From CAZMXP01 sp964570285 (GTDB lineage: Bacteria > Planctomycetota > PLA2), in NCBI GenBank assembly GCA_964570285.1, contig CAZMXP010000021.1, positions 1 through 64,000 of the forward strand: a stretch of 64,000 bases of DNA, written 5' to 3'. Shown here piece after piece: positions 31,651 through 40,304 of the stretch. Made by a program: the position numbers and the translations under genes. Each line of letters begins with the position of its first letter. The stretch's first letter is position 1. The notes below the pieces were generated by a model. It did not search any database and had not been told where the DNA came from. It saw only the letters and a list, made by a program, of their open reading frames with translations.

Positions 31651-33320
31651 CCGGCCGGCTGGCGCCCGTCGCCGCGCTCGCGCTGCTGCTCGCGGCGTGC
31701 GCGAGCACCCTTCCCGAGGGCGCCACCGCCGGCGCGCTGCCCGGCGCGATCGCCGCGCCGGAACCCCACGCCGCCCGCGAGGGGGCCAAGGTGCTGCGCG
31801 ACGGGGGCAACGCGTTCGACGCGGCCGTGACGATCGGCTTCGTGCTCGCGGTGACGCACCCGGAGGCGGGCAACCTCGGCGGCGGCGGCTTCCTGCTCGC
31901 GCACCGGCCCGGGGAGGAGTTCGTCATCGACGCGCGCGAGGTCGCGCCGCTCGCCGCCACGCGCGACATGTACCTCGACGCCCAGGGCGTGCTGCGGCCC
32001 GACGCCTCCCTCGTCGGGCCGCTCGCCTCCGGCGTGCCCGGCAGCGTCGCGGGCTACCTGCGCCTGCACGAACGGTGCGGCTCCCTGCCGCGCGGGCGCC
32101 TGCTCGCGCCCGCGATCCGCCTCGCCGAGGAGGGGTTCCTCGTCGACCAGGGGCTCGCCGCCTCGCTGGAGCGCAGCCGCCACCTGCTGTCGAGGTTCGA
32201 GGCGACGCGGCGCGTCTTCTTCCGCGACGGCCGGCCCCTCCGCCAGGGCGAGAGGCTCGCGCAGCCCGAACTCGCCACCGTGCTGAGGGCGATCTCCGGC
32301 CAGGGCGCCGACGGCTTCTACCGCGGTCCCGTCGCGCAGGCGATCGTCGAGGGGTGCACCGCCCACGGGGGCAGGATCACGCTCGAGGATCTCGCCACCT
32401 ACCGGCCGAGGGAGCGCGAGGTGCTCAAGGGGCGGTTCGCGGGCCACGAGGTGCTCACGATGCCGCCCCCGTCGAGCGGCGGCGTGCTGCTCCTGCAGAT
32501 CCTCTCGATGCTGGAGCAGGGGGGGTACGGCGGCATGCGCCCGGTGCAGCGCCACCACCTCTTCGCCGAGGCCTCCCGCCGCGCCTTCGCCGACCGCGCC
32601 ACGCACTTCGGCGATCCGGACTTCGTCGAGGTGCCCGTCGACGCGCTGCTCGACCCGGACTACCTGAAGGCGCGCCTCGAGTCCATCGACCTCACCCGCG
32701 CGACGCCCAGCTCGGCCATCGAGGCGCGGCCGCTGCCCGCCGAGAGCGGCGAGACCTGCCACTTCTCCGTCGTCGACCGGGCAGGCAACGCCCTCTCCTG
32801 CACGACGACGCTCAACGGCGCGTACGGCTGCGGCCTTGTCGTGCACGGCCTCCTGCTGAACAACGAGATGGACGACTTCGCGGCGAAGCCCGGCGTGCCG
32901 AACCAGTTCGGTCTCGTGCAGGGCGGGAAGAACGCGATCGAGCCGGGCAAGCGGCCGCTCTCGTCGATGGCGCCGACGATCCTCCTGCGCGACGGGCAGC
33001 CGGTGCTCGTGCTCGGCAGCCCCGGCGGTCCGACGATCATCTCGGTCGTCGCGCAGGTCATCGCGAACCGGCTCCTGCTCGGCATGGACCTCGCCGCGGC
33101 GGTCCGGGCCCCCCGGCTGCACAACCAGTGGCTGCCCGACGAACTGATGCACGAAAACCTCCCTCCCGACGAGGCGCGCGCGCTCGAGCGCCTCGGCCAC
33201 CGGCTGCGCCGGAAGGCGGGCCCGATGGGCGACGTGCAGGCGGTCGGCCTCGGCGAGGGCGCGGTGAGCGACCTGCGCGGCAGGGGTGCCGCGTTGCCGG
33301 ACCCGGAAAAGCGTGAATAA
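31641..33320 (+). CDS. ggt: Gamma-glutamyltransferase, lipoprotein form
   Basis: GGT transfers or hydrolyses the gamma-glutamyl group of glutathione and similar compounds. The N-terminal segment ends in a lipobox (LLLAACAS, Cys near 20), so the enzyme is probably anchored in the periplasm. Motifs: DGGNAFDAAVTIGFVL, NLGGGGF, the autoprocessing site ETCHFSVVD with the nucleophilic Thr at about 372 (usual TTH replaced by TCH), and GSPGGPTIISVVAQV. The 559-residue length is typical. The Cys after the catalytic Thr is a deviation worth noting. Confidence 0.92.
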   Translation: MELTGRLAPVAALALLLAACASTLPEGATAGALPGAIAAPEPHAAREGAKVLRDGGNAFDAAVTIGFVLAVTHPEAGNLGGGGFLLAHRPGEEFVIDAREVAPLAATRDMYLDAQGVLRPDASLVGPLASGVPGSVAGYLRLHERCGSLPRGRLLAPAIRLAEEGFLVDQGLAASLERSRHLLSRFEATRRVFFRDGRPLRQGERLAQPELATVLRAISGQGADGFYRGPVAQAIVEGCTAHGGRITLEDLATYRPREREVLKGRFAGHEVLTMPPPSSGGVLLLQILSMLEQGGYGGMRPVQRHHLFAEASRRAFADRATHFGDPDFVEVPVDALLDPDYLKARLESIDLTRATPSSAIEARPLPAESGETCHFSVVDRAGNALSCTTTLNGAYGCGLVVHGLLLNNEMDDFAAKPGVPNQFGLVQGGKNAIEPGKRPLSSMAPTILLRDGQPVLVLGSPGGPTIISVVAQVIANRLLLGMDLAAAVRAPRLHNQWLPDELMHENLPPDEARALERLGHRLRRKAGPMGDVQAVGLGEGAVSDLRGRGAALPDPEKRE

Positions 33321-33321
33321 T
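33316..33321 (+). promoter_or_regulatory. -10 hexamer of the PD-(D/E)XK operon (leaderless type)
   Basis: AATAAT overlaps the ggt stop and is six bases from the GTG at 33328. Confidence 0.35.
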
Positions 33322-33327
33322 CGGGGG

Positions 33328-34236
33328 GTGCCCCCCCTCGAAAACACCTTCTCCTGGAGCTTCAGCCGCCATCGCACCTTCGAGGACTGTCCCCGGAAGT
33401 ACTGGTTCCACTACTACGGATCGTGGGGGGGCTGGGGGGCCGACGGCAGCGACGAGGCGCGCGAGCTCTACCTGCTCAAGAACATCACCGGTCTCCACCT
33501 GATCGCGGGCGACACCGTGCACCGCGCGATCGAGCGGGCGCTGCACGACTGGGCGCGCGGCACGAGTCCCGACGCCGAGAAGATCGTCGCGTGGTGCAAG
33601 GGCGAGATGCAGCGCGGCTTCCGGGAGTCGCAGCAGGAGGCCTGGCGCGAGAACCCGAAGCGCTACACGCGCCTCTTCGAGCACCACTACGGGCCGACGC
33701 CCGACCGCGCGACGCTGGAGCGCATCGCGCAGAAGGTGGGCACGTCGGTGCGCACCTTCGTCGCGTCGCGCGCGTTCGCGGTCATCCGCGAGACCGACCC
33801 CGACCACTGGCTGCCGATGGAGACGCTCGACAGCTTCGAGTTCGAGGGGACGAAGGTCTACGCGGTGCCCGACTTCGCCTGCCGCCACGACGGCGAGGTG
33901 CTGCTCTTCGACTGGAAGACCGGCAAGGTGGACCGGAAGAACAACGACCAGGTCGTCCTCTACGGCCTCTTCGCCGCGGCGAAGTGGGGAGCCGACCCCG
34001 ACAAGGTGCGCGCGGCGCCCGTCTACCTGCTCGACGGCGGCGAGTTCGCGCCGCTGCCCGTCACGGCGGCGGACCGCGCCAGGGTCGCAGGGCTCATCCG
34101 CGCGTCGATCGGCTCGATGCGGCAGCGCCTCGCCGATCCCGCCGGCAACGACGCGCGCAAGGAGAGGTTCGAGCCGACGCCCGGCAACGTCTGCCGCTCC
34201 TGCAACTTCCGCGGCGTCTGCCCCGAGGCGCGATGA
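33328..34236 (+). CDS. PD-(D/E)XK nuclease-superfamily protein with Fe-S cysteines
   Basis: The 302-residue protein is RecB/Cas4-like. The nuclease motif is VPDFACRHDGEVLLFDWKTGK read in parts (Asp near 181 and 195, Lys near 197), with QVVLYGLFAA after it. Cys 21 in FEDCPRKYWF and three Cys near the C-terminus (CRSCNFRGVCPEAR) make the four ligands typical of an iron-sulphur cluster in Cas4 and AddB. No CRISPR array or cas gene is present, so a general DNA-end processing or repair role is likelier. The frame is open to 33286, but GTG 33328 is supported by the preceding hexamer. Confidence 0.85.
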   Translation: MPPLENTFSWSFSRHRTFEDCPRKYWFHYYGSWGGWGADGSDEARELYLLKNITGLHLIAGDTVHRAIERALHDWARGTSPDAEKIVAWCKGEMQRGFRESQQEAWRENPKRYTRLFEHHYGPTPDRATLERIAQKVGTSVRTFVASRAFAVIRETDPDHWLPMETLDSFEFEGTKVYAVPDFACRHDGEVLLFDWKTGKVDRKNNDQVVLYGLFAAAKWGADPDKVRAAPVYLLDGGEFAPLPVTAADRARVAGLIRASIGSMRQRLADPAGNDARKERFEPTPGNVCRSCNFRGVCPEAR

Positions 34237-36362
34237 GCCGACCGGCCCGCGCGGCAGGCCTGCTCGCCCTCCTGACGCTCGGCGCGCTGCTGTCGGCGCA
34301 GGAACTCGCGCCGGGCACCTACCGAAAGCTCGCTACCGAGAAGACGATCGCCCGCTGGCTCGCGGACCACGCGTCGAAGCGGGCCCTGGTGCCCGCCCCT
34401 CCCCCCGCCGGATTGTTCGGGGGGGACTCCGCCCCCCCCGGCTCCGGATCGCCCGCCGACGACTTCCGCGGGACGTTCCGGTTCGGCCCCTACGACTACG
34501 ACCTCGTCCTCGAGCAGCAGGGCGACATGGTCGTCTTCCGCAGCGGCGGCGTCGACCGGCAGGACATCGGCGGCGCCTTCGAGACGGTCGGCATGGGCCA
34601 TGTGCGCGACGGTCGCGTCCACGCGCGCTGGTGGTGCCTCGACCTCTCGCGCAACTACGCCAACAACGGCGGCGCGGAGTTCTGGTTCCACGAGGGCGCG
34701 CGGGACCGCCTCTACGTGCGCTACTACCACGACGCCGACGAGAAGATCGAGGAGGGGTACGGCGTGCGCGTGGGCACCCACGAGGGGGAGTTGCAGCACT
34801 ATCGGATCCGCGTTCCGCATCCCGTGAAGGAGTATCCCGGGGGGCTCGTGCTGCGCGGCACGGTCCGGGGGCGCGGCGGCGAGGCCATCGACGGGGCGGT
34901 CGTGATGCTGCGCCACGACGAGCCGACGGCCGTGCGCACCGACGCAGGCGGACGCTTCGAGTTGCCCGTGACGAAGCTGCCGACGGTGCAGATGGTGAGC
35001 GCCGCCGCGCCGGGCTACCGGACCGGCGTGGAGGCGATCCTCAAGCACGAGGTGCGCGAGTTGGACTTCGTGCTCGAGCCGTCCCCGTGGACCGACGACC
35101 CGCGCTACGAGTTCCTGTCGCCGCGCCCCGACAAGGGCAACGAGGTCTTCCGCTGCGGCAACTGCCACCGCAACAGCTTCACGGAGTGGAGCGCCTCGCG
35201 CCACGCGGTCGCCGCGGCGAACGAGATCACGAAGGCGGTCTACCTGCGCGACTTCCTGCCCGCGCTCGCCTCCGGCAAGGCGCGCGGCGACGAGGGGCTC
35301 TGCGCGGCCTGCCACGCGCCGCAGGCGGCGCTCGACGGCGCCGTCGCCCGGCTCGACGCCGTGCGCGGCGTGGCGCTCGAGGGCAACCACTGCGACCTCT
35401 GCCACAAGGTCCACCACACCGAGCGCATCGACGCCCCCGGCGTGCGCGGTTCGCTCGTGCTCGGACGCCCCGACCCCACCGACCCGAGCGTGCCCGGGCC
35501 GATCAAGCGCGTCTACGGCGCGCTCGCGGACAGCGACTACCTGCTCATGGGGCCGACGTACAACCCCTACTTCGGCACGAGCGCGCTCTGCGCGGGCTGC
35601 CACCAGTACACGACGCCGGAGGGGCTCCCGGCGCTCGACACCTACGCGGAGTGGAGCGCCTGGGCGGCGGACCGGCCGGACCACGAGAGCTGCCAGCACT
35701 GCCACATGCCCACCGGCACCTCGAAGGAGGGCAAGGATCCCGCGCGGCGCATCGCGATCAACGCGCTGCGCCGCCCGGCGGGGCAGATCCACGACCACAG
35801 CTTCCTCGGGCGCGAGCTCGCGCCGGGCGCGGTGCGGCTCGGCGTGGAGGCCTCGATGGACGGCGGCGTGCTGCGCGTGCGCACGACGGTCGCGCCGCGC
35901 GACGTCGGCCACCGCCTCCCGACGGGGAGCGCCGACAAGCACCTGCTGCTCGTCGTGCTCGCGGTGGATGACGCGGGCCGGTGCGCGCCGCTGCTCGACG
36001 GGCCGCTCGTGCCGGAGCACGCCGGCCAGGGGTCGCTCGCCAATCCGGGGAAGGGGGGGGAGTTCGGGGGGTTGCCCGGCCGCGAGTTCGCGCAGGTCTT
36101 CGCCGACCGCGACGGCGCGACGCACGTGCCCTTCTGGCGCGCCGAGCGGCTGGTCGAGGACACCCGCCTTCTCCCCGGCGAAACGGTGGAGGTGAGGCAC
36201 GCGTTCGAGGCGAAGGGTGCCGTCGTGCCGCGGCGCGTCCGGGTCGAGCTCTGGCACCGGCTCCGCTTCAAGAGTCACGATGTCGCGGCGGAAGTGACGG
36301 GCGCGGGGGTGAGGCCGCTCGACCTGCTCCTCGCGCAGGAGATCGTGGAGGTGTCGCCATGA
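34233..36362 (+). CDS. Exported pentaheme c-type cytochrome with carboxypeptidase-regulatory-like domain
   Basis: A signal peptide (about 1-22) is followed by a non-heme region, a carboxypeptidase-regulatory-like beta domain (about 205-285, GLVLRGTVRGRGGEAIDGAV), and a cytochrome region with five CxxCH heme sites at about residues 308, 357, 387, 453 and 487, spaced as in cytochrome c554-like proteins. The last 180 residues form a beta-rich domain. The 709-residue protein should sit in the periplasm or on the outer surface and carry electrons; donor and acceptor are unknown. The ATG overlaps the previous stop and the gene overlaps the next by four bases. Confidence 0.87.
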   Translation: MSRPARAAGLLALLTLGALLSAQELAPGTYRKLATEKTIARWLADHASKRALVPAPPPAGLFGGDSAPPGSGSPADDFRGTFRFGPYDYDLVLEQQGDMVVFRSGGVDRQDIGGAFETVGMGHVRDGRVHARWWCLDLSRNYANNGGAEFWFHEGARDRLYVRYYHDADEKIEEGYGVRVGTHEGELQHYRIRVPHPVKEYPGGLVLRGTVRGRGGEAIDGAVVMLRHDEPTAVRTDAGGRFELPVTKLPTVQMVSAAAPGYRTGVEAILKHEVRELDFVLEPSPWTDDPRYEFLSPRPDKGNEVFRCGNCHRNSFTEWSASRHAVAAANEITKAVYLRDFLPALASGKARGDEGLCAACHAPQAALDGAVARLDAVRGVALEGNHCDLCHKVHHTERIDAPGVRGSLVLGRPDPTDPSVPGPIKRVYGALADSDYLLMGPTYNPYFGTSALCAGCHQYTTPEGLPALDTYAEWSAWAADRPDHESCQHCHMPTGTSKEGKDPARRIAINALRRPAGQIHDHSFLGRELAPGAVRLGVEASMDGGVLRVRTTVAPRDVGHRLPTGSADKHLLLVVLAVDDAGRCAPLLDGPLVPEHAGQGSLANPGKGGEFGGLPGREFAQVFADRDGATHVPFWRAERLVEDTRLLPGETVEVRHAFEAKGAVVPRRVRVELWHRLRFKSHDVAAEVTGAGVRPLDLLLAQEIVEVSP

Positions 36363-37183
36363 GGCATGCGGGCTTGCTACTCCTCGCGGCCGCTCTCGCG
36401 CTCGGCCAGGACGAGGGCGGGCGCGACACCGGCACCGGCCCCCGGCCGGTCGTCTTCGTGCGCGCGCGCCGTACCGCCGAGAGCGGCGAGATCTACAACG
36501 CCGCCTGGCGCGGGCTCGAGGCGCACTTCGGGGTGATGAGCCGCCGCCGGCTCGCCGACTTCGACGGCGACCCCAAGCGCGCGGCGGCCTTCTTTTCCGA
36601 GAACGGCGATGCGGTCCTGATCGTCGCCTTCGGGCCGGAGGTGCTGCGCTTCCTGCCGCCGGGCAAGCCCGTGCTGCGCGTCGGCGAGGAGAAGGAGGCG
36701 CACGTGATCGCCCGCACCGACCGCGCGCGCCTCGCCCAGGCGATCCGGGCCTTCCGGCCCAAGGCCCGCAGGGTGGCGCTCTTCTCGGATGCGGACGAGG
36801 CGCTGCCCGGCATGGAGGTCGTCCGGTGCGACCGGCCCGAGGCGGCGGTCGGCTGCGACCTCGCGTGGCTGCCCGAGGGGTCGAGCCGGGACGCGCGCGA
36901 ACTGCGCAAGGCCCTCGACCCCCTCGCGCTCCCCCTCGTTTCGACCCGCGCCGACGTGGATGCGGGCATCGCGGCGCTCACCGTACGCCCCGATCCCCAC
37001 GGGCTCGGGCTCAAGCTCGCCGCCGCGATGCTCCTCTGGGCGCGCGGGGAGGAGGGCGCCTTCGCGCCGAAGACGGTCGGCCGCCACCGGACCGTCATCG
37101 ACCTGGTCGCCGCGCGGGCCGCCGGGCACGAGGTGCCCCTCGGCGCGCTGGCGAAGGCCGATGTCGTGCGGAGGGCGCCGTGA
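36359..37183 (+). CDS. Exported ABC-substrate-binding-like protein
   Basis: The 274-residue protein has a short signal peptide (about 1-16, ALALGQ) and then VVFVRARRTAESGEIYNAAWRGLEAHFGV and other segments resembling the ABC_sub_bind family of periplasmic ligand-binding proteins. No permease or ATPase lies nearby; instead it is coupled by GTGA overlap to a histidine kinase. It may therefore deliver a ligand signal to the kinase. That role is inferred only from position. Confidence 0.65.
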   Translation: MRHAGLLLLAAALALGQDEGGRDTGTGPRPVVFVRARRTAESGEIYNAAWRGLEAHFGVMSRRRLADFDGDPKRAAAFFSENGDAVLIVAFGPEVLRFLPPGKPVLRVGEEKEAHVIARTDRARLAQAIRAFRPKARRVALFSDADEALPGMEVVRCDRPEAAVGCDLAWLPEGSSRDARELRKALDPLALPLVSTRADVDAGIAALTVRPDPHGLGLKLAAAMLLWARGEEGAFAPKTVGRHRTVIDLVAARAAGHEVPLGALAKADVVRRAP

Positions 37184-38610
37184 GCCTGATCGCGCGCATC
37201 GCGCTCACCGCGGCGGCGCTGCTCGGCGTGGCCGCGGCCCTCGCGCTGCTCCTCTGGAAGCCGCGCAGCGAGCGGTCGTTCGCCGCGCGCACGGACGAGA
37301 TCCTCAAGAGCGCCGAGCGCGACTTCGGCACGGTCGCGACGTCGCTCGTCGACGAGGCGATGGAGTTCTCCGCGAGCGCGGCGCTCGCCTCCGACGAGCA
37401 GCGGGCGCTCGCGGTGCTCGACCTTCCGCTCGAGCTCTACACCGACGCGGAGGGGCGCCTCGTGCCCGAGAGGCTGCGCGAGGCGATGCGCGCGGCGGTC
37501 GCCGACCCCGACGCCTCCGGTGCGCGCAAACACGCGGCGGTGCGCGCGGAGATCCTCGAGCATACGCGGACCGACGTCGAGCGCAGGCTCGAGGCGCTGC
37601 GGATGGTGCAGATGCGCGAGGCGGCGCGCCATGGCGAGGAGGCCGCGTGGCGCACGATGGCGGCGTGGGGGGGGCTGCTGCTGCTGCTGCTCGCGGGCTG
37701 GGCGGTGATCCTCGACCGTGTCGTGTTGCGCCCGCTGCGGGAGGCGACCAGCGCGATGGGCCGCTTCGGCGACGGGGAGAGGGGGCTTCGCCTCGCGCCG
37801 AGCGGCGCCGCGGAACTCGCGACATTCGGGCGCGTCTTCAACGGCACCGCCGCCGCCGTGGAGCGCACGGAGGCGGAGAACGCCGAGCTGCGCGCCGGCC
37901 TCGAGGAGAAGGTGCGCGAGCGGACCTCCGCGCTCGTGCGCGCGGCGCGGGCGTCGACGGCGGGCACGATGGCGGGCGGCATCGCGCACGAGTTCAACAA
38001 CCTGCTGAGCGGCATCCTCGGATGCACCGAGGCCGCGCTCGGCGAGAGTCCCTCGCCGGAGGTGCGCGAGGCGCTGGAGATGGTCCGGAAGACCGCGCAG
38101 CGCGGCGTCGGCGTGACCCGGGCGCTGCTGCGGGCGACGAGCGCGACGCCCGAAGTGAAGGCCTGCGAGCCCTCACGCCTGCTCGAGGAGGCGCTGTCGG
38201 AGGTGCGCCCCGGGCCGGGGATCGCCGTCCGGCGCGAGTACGCGCCGGTGCGCCTGATCGCCGACGCGGCGATGCTGCACCAGGTGCTCACGAACCTGAT
38301 CCGGAACGCCGTCGAGGCGATGGGGGGCAAGGGCACGCTGACGCTCGGGGCCGCGCCGGAGGGGGAGGGCGTCCGCCTCCGGGTGGCCGACACCGGCGGC
38401 GGCATCGACCCCGCCGTGCGCGAGGTGCTCTTCGAGCCCTTCGTGACGACCCGCCGCGGCGGGCGCGAGGGGGCGGGCCTCGGCCTCTTCCTCGCCGACA
38501 GCCTCGTGCGCGCCCATCGCGGCCGCCTCGAGGTCGAAAGCGAGCCCGGCGAGGGGAGCACCTTCACGATCCACTTGCCCGGCACGACGGCCGCCGCCGC
38601 GGCGCCATGA
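37180..38610 (+). CDS. Membrane sensor histidine kinase
   Basis: Two membrane segments (about 5-25 and 160-182) enclose a periplasmic helical sensor of about 135 residues; a HAMP-like linker follows, then an HisKA domain with the phosphoacceptor at about His 270 in GGIAHEFNNLLSGILG, and a HATPase with NLIRNAVEAMG, DTGGGIDPAV and GAGLGLFLADSLV. The 476-residue enzyme is in the NtrB-like HisKA class. It completes an operon with the nuclease-like, cytochrome and binding-protein genes; a response regulator lies 1 kb downstream after the aspartyl protease gene. Confidence 0.92.
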   Translation: MSLIARIALTAAALLGVAAALALLLWKPRSERSFAARTDEILKSAERDFGTVATSLVDEAMEFSASAALASDEQRALAVLDLPLELYTDAEGRLVPERLREAMRAAVADPDASGARKHAAVRAEILEHTRTDVERRLEALRMVQMREAARHGEEAAWRTMAAWGGLLLLLLAGWAVILDRVVLRPLREATSAMGRFGDGERGLRLAPSGAAELATFGRVFNGTAAAVERTEAENAELRAGLEEKVRERTSALVRAARASTAGTMAGGIAHEFNNLLSGILGCTEAALGESPSPEVREALEMVRKTAQRGVGVTRALLRATSATPEVKACEPSRLLEEALSEVRPGPGIAVRREYAPVRLIADAAMLHQVLTNLIRNAVEAMGGKGTLTLGAAPEGEGVRLRVADTGGGIDPAVREVLFEPFVTTRRGGREGAGLGLFLADSLVRAHRGRLEVESEPGEGSTFTIHLPGTTAAAAAP

Positions 38611-38668
38611 GCGCCCACGTGCCCGCGCCGGGTCCACGGGGGCCCCGCACTCCCGGATGTGCTGGGGA

Positions 38669-38698
38669 TTGACGCAACCGGTCCGGCGTGACGAGAAT
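38669..38698 (+). promoter_or_regulatory. Promoter of the aspartyl protease-response regulator pair
   Basis: TTGACG (38669-38674) and GAGAAT (38693-38698) are 18 bases apart. The hexamer ends seven bases before the GTG at 38706, giving a leaderless message. Confidence 0.5.
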
Positions 38699-38705
38699 CG
38701 TTCCG

Positions 38706-39653
38706 GTGCGCCTCACCCGACGGCTGCGCGCGCTGTGGAACGAGATCCGCTACGGGCTCGCCTCGACGCGTGTCGACGGCGAGGTCGTCATGCCTCTGCT
38801 CGACTACGACCACGGGCCAGTCGTCGCGATCTCCCTCGACGGCGAAGCCGAGCTGCCGTTCCTCGTCGACACGGGCGCGGAGTGCAGCTGCCTGCTCGCG
38901 ACCCACCCGGCGGCGAGGAACCGGCGTCCGCTCCGCCGCCACCACACGCGCGTGTTCACGGGCGCCAGGGAGAGGCGGAGCGCCGTGGCGGGGTACGTGC
39001 CGGTCCGATCGCTCCGGCTGGGAGAGGCCGAAGCGAGCCACCTCGATCTGCTCGTCGTCGGCGAGGCGGTCACCTCGGAGTACAGCAAGGCGGGCGCCGT
39101 GCCCGGCATCCTCGGGCAGGACGTGCTCCGGAACTGGGGGGTACTCTTCGACCCGGAGCGCCGGGAGATTCGAATCCTCCATGCGGGGCGCGGTCTGCCC
39201 GCCGACCTGCGCAGGCACGCGGCACCAGACGATGCATGGCACGAGTACGAGGTCGACTTCGCGTCTCGCATCCCGGCCATCGCCCTCCGCGTGCAGGGGC
39301 GGGGCCCCTACCCCTTCATCGTCGATTCCGGCAACGAGGGCACGTCCGTGAGCGGCGTGATCGCGTCGGAACTCGGGTTGCAGCCCTCGGGGAGTTCCGA
39401 GCAGTGGACGATCGGCGGCACTACTCTCTCGCCTACGCACGAGTTGCCCGCGCTGGGGTTCGGGGGCGTCGAGATCACCGCCACGGGCGTCGACTTGCAC
39501 ACGCAGGACCTGGGTCTGCTGGGCTGGGCGATCCTGCGCCGCTTCGCGATCGTGCTCGACGGGCCGGGCTGTCGCCTCTTCGCGGCCTACCGGGAGGGAT
39601 CCGACCCGCAGAGGCCCCCGCCCGGCACGCCATTCGTTGGTGGAGAGGCGTGA
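38706..39653 (+). CDS. Retropepsin-like aspartyl protease with two active-site repeats
   Basis: Two copies of the aspartic protease motif are present, FLVDTGAECSCLL (about 55-67) and FIVDSGNEGTSV (about 205-216), with the hydrophobic-hydrophobic-Gly partner GILGQDVLRNWGV and LLGWAILRRFAIV following each. The 315-residue protein is thus a single chain with a pseudo-dimeric pepsin-like active site, as in bacterial PDZ-less clan AA proteases. No signal peptide is evident. GTG 38706 is chosen because of the promoter; GTG 38688 is an in-frame alternative. It overlaps the response regulator gene by four bases. Confidence 0.82.
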   Translation: MRLTRRLRALWNEIRYGLASTRVDGEVVMPLLDYDHGPVVAISLDGEAELPFLVDTGAECSCLLATHPAARNRRPLRRHHTRVFTGARERRSAVAGYVPVRSLRLGEAEASHLDLLVVGEAVTSEYSKAGAVPGILGQDVLRNWGVLFDPERREIRILHAGRGLPADLRRHAAPDDAWHEYEVDFASRIPAIALRVQGRGPYPFIVDSGNEGTSVSGVIASELGLQPSGSSEQWTIGGTTLSPTHELPALGFGGVEITATGVDLHTQDLGLLGWAILRRFAIVLDGPGCRLFAAYREGSDPQRPPPGTPFVGGEA

Positions 39654-40285
39654 GCGACGAGGCCCCGACCCGAATCCTGATCGTCGACGACGAGGAGAGC
39701 CTGCGCTTCTCCCTCTCCCGGGCCCTCACCAAATCCGGCTATGCCGTCGAGACCGCCGCCGACGCGAAGGGGGCGATCGACCGCCTCGCCCACGTGCCCT
39801 TCGACGTCGTGCTGACCGACCTCGTGATGCCCGGAGGCTCCGGCCTCGACGTGCTCGCGGCGGTGCATGAACTCGACCGCGACTGCGTCGTGCTGCTGAT
39901 GACCGCCCACGCGTCGGTGCCCAACGCGATCGACGCGCTGCGCAAGGGGGCCTTCGACTACCTGACCAAGCCCTTCGAGACGCCCGATCTGCTCGTCCGG
40001 ATCGAGCGCGGGCTCGAGCGGCGCACCCTCGACCGCGAGAACCGGAAGCTGCGCTTCCTCGTCAACAAGAGGATGGTGGAGGGGGCCGGGGAGGAGGCGG
40101 AGGGGGGCATCGGCGGAGCGCGGAAGGAGTGGGAGAAGAAGTACCTCTCCGACCTGCTGCGCGAGACCAGGGGCAATGTCACCAAGGCGGCCGGCCTCGC
40201 GAAGATCAGCCGCCCCAACTTCCACAAGAAGCTCAAGCAGCTTGGGATCAACGCGGCCGACTTCAAGCGCAGGAGTGTATCGTAG
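39650..40285 (+). CDS. Response regulator with Fis-type HTH, no AAA+ domain
   Basis: The receiver domain (about 8-120) has the acidic pair DDE, the phosphoacceptor Asp 57 in VVLTDLVMPGGSG, the Thr in LLMTAHAS and the Lys in YLTKPF. The C-terminal 45 residues form a Fis-type HTH (TRGNVTKAAGLAKISRPNF). The central sigma-54-activating AAA+ module is missing, giving a 211-residue RegA/ActR-like regulator. A Gly/Glu-rich linker joins the domains. The likely partner is the histidine kinase at 37180-38610. Confidence 0.92.
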   Translation: MSDEAPTRILIVDDEESLRFSLSRALTKSGYAVETAADAKGAIDRLAHVPFDVVLTDLVMPGGSGLDVLAAVHELDRDCVVLLMTAHASVPNAIDALRKGAFDYLTKPFETPDLLVRIERGLERRTLDRENRKLRFLVNKRMVEGAGEEAEGGIGGARKEWEKKYLSDLLRETRGNVTKAAGLAKISRPNFHKKLKQLGINAADFKRRSVS

Positions 40286-40292
40286 ATGATAC
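40277..40292. promoter_or_regulatory. Dyad upstream of solute-binding-protein gene
   Basis: GTATC-N6-GATAC is an inverted repeat overlapping the stop of the response regulator and lying just before ACGGAG, the ribosome-binding site of the next gene. It could be an operator or a small hairpin. Confidence 0.4.
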
Positions 40293-40304
40293 GGAGTGGT
40301 ACGA

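Noticed and set aside
33328..34236. Cas4 identity for the PD-(D/E)XK Fe-S protein
   Set aside because: The residues fit the superfamily, but no CRISPR array or cas gene lies in the window, so only the superfamily is claimed.
36359..37183. Component of an ABC transporter
   Set aside because: No permease or ATPase gene is nearby and the gene is coupled to a histidine kinase.
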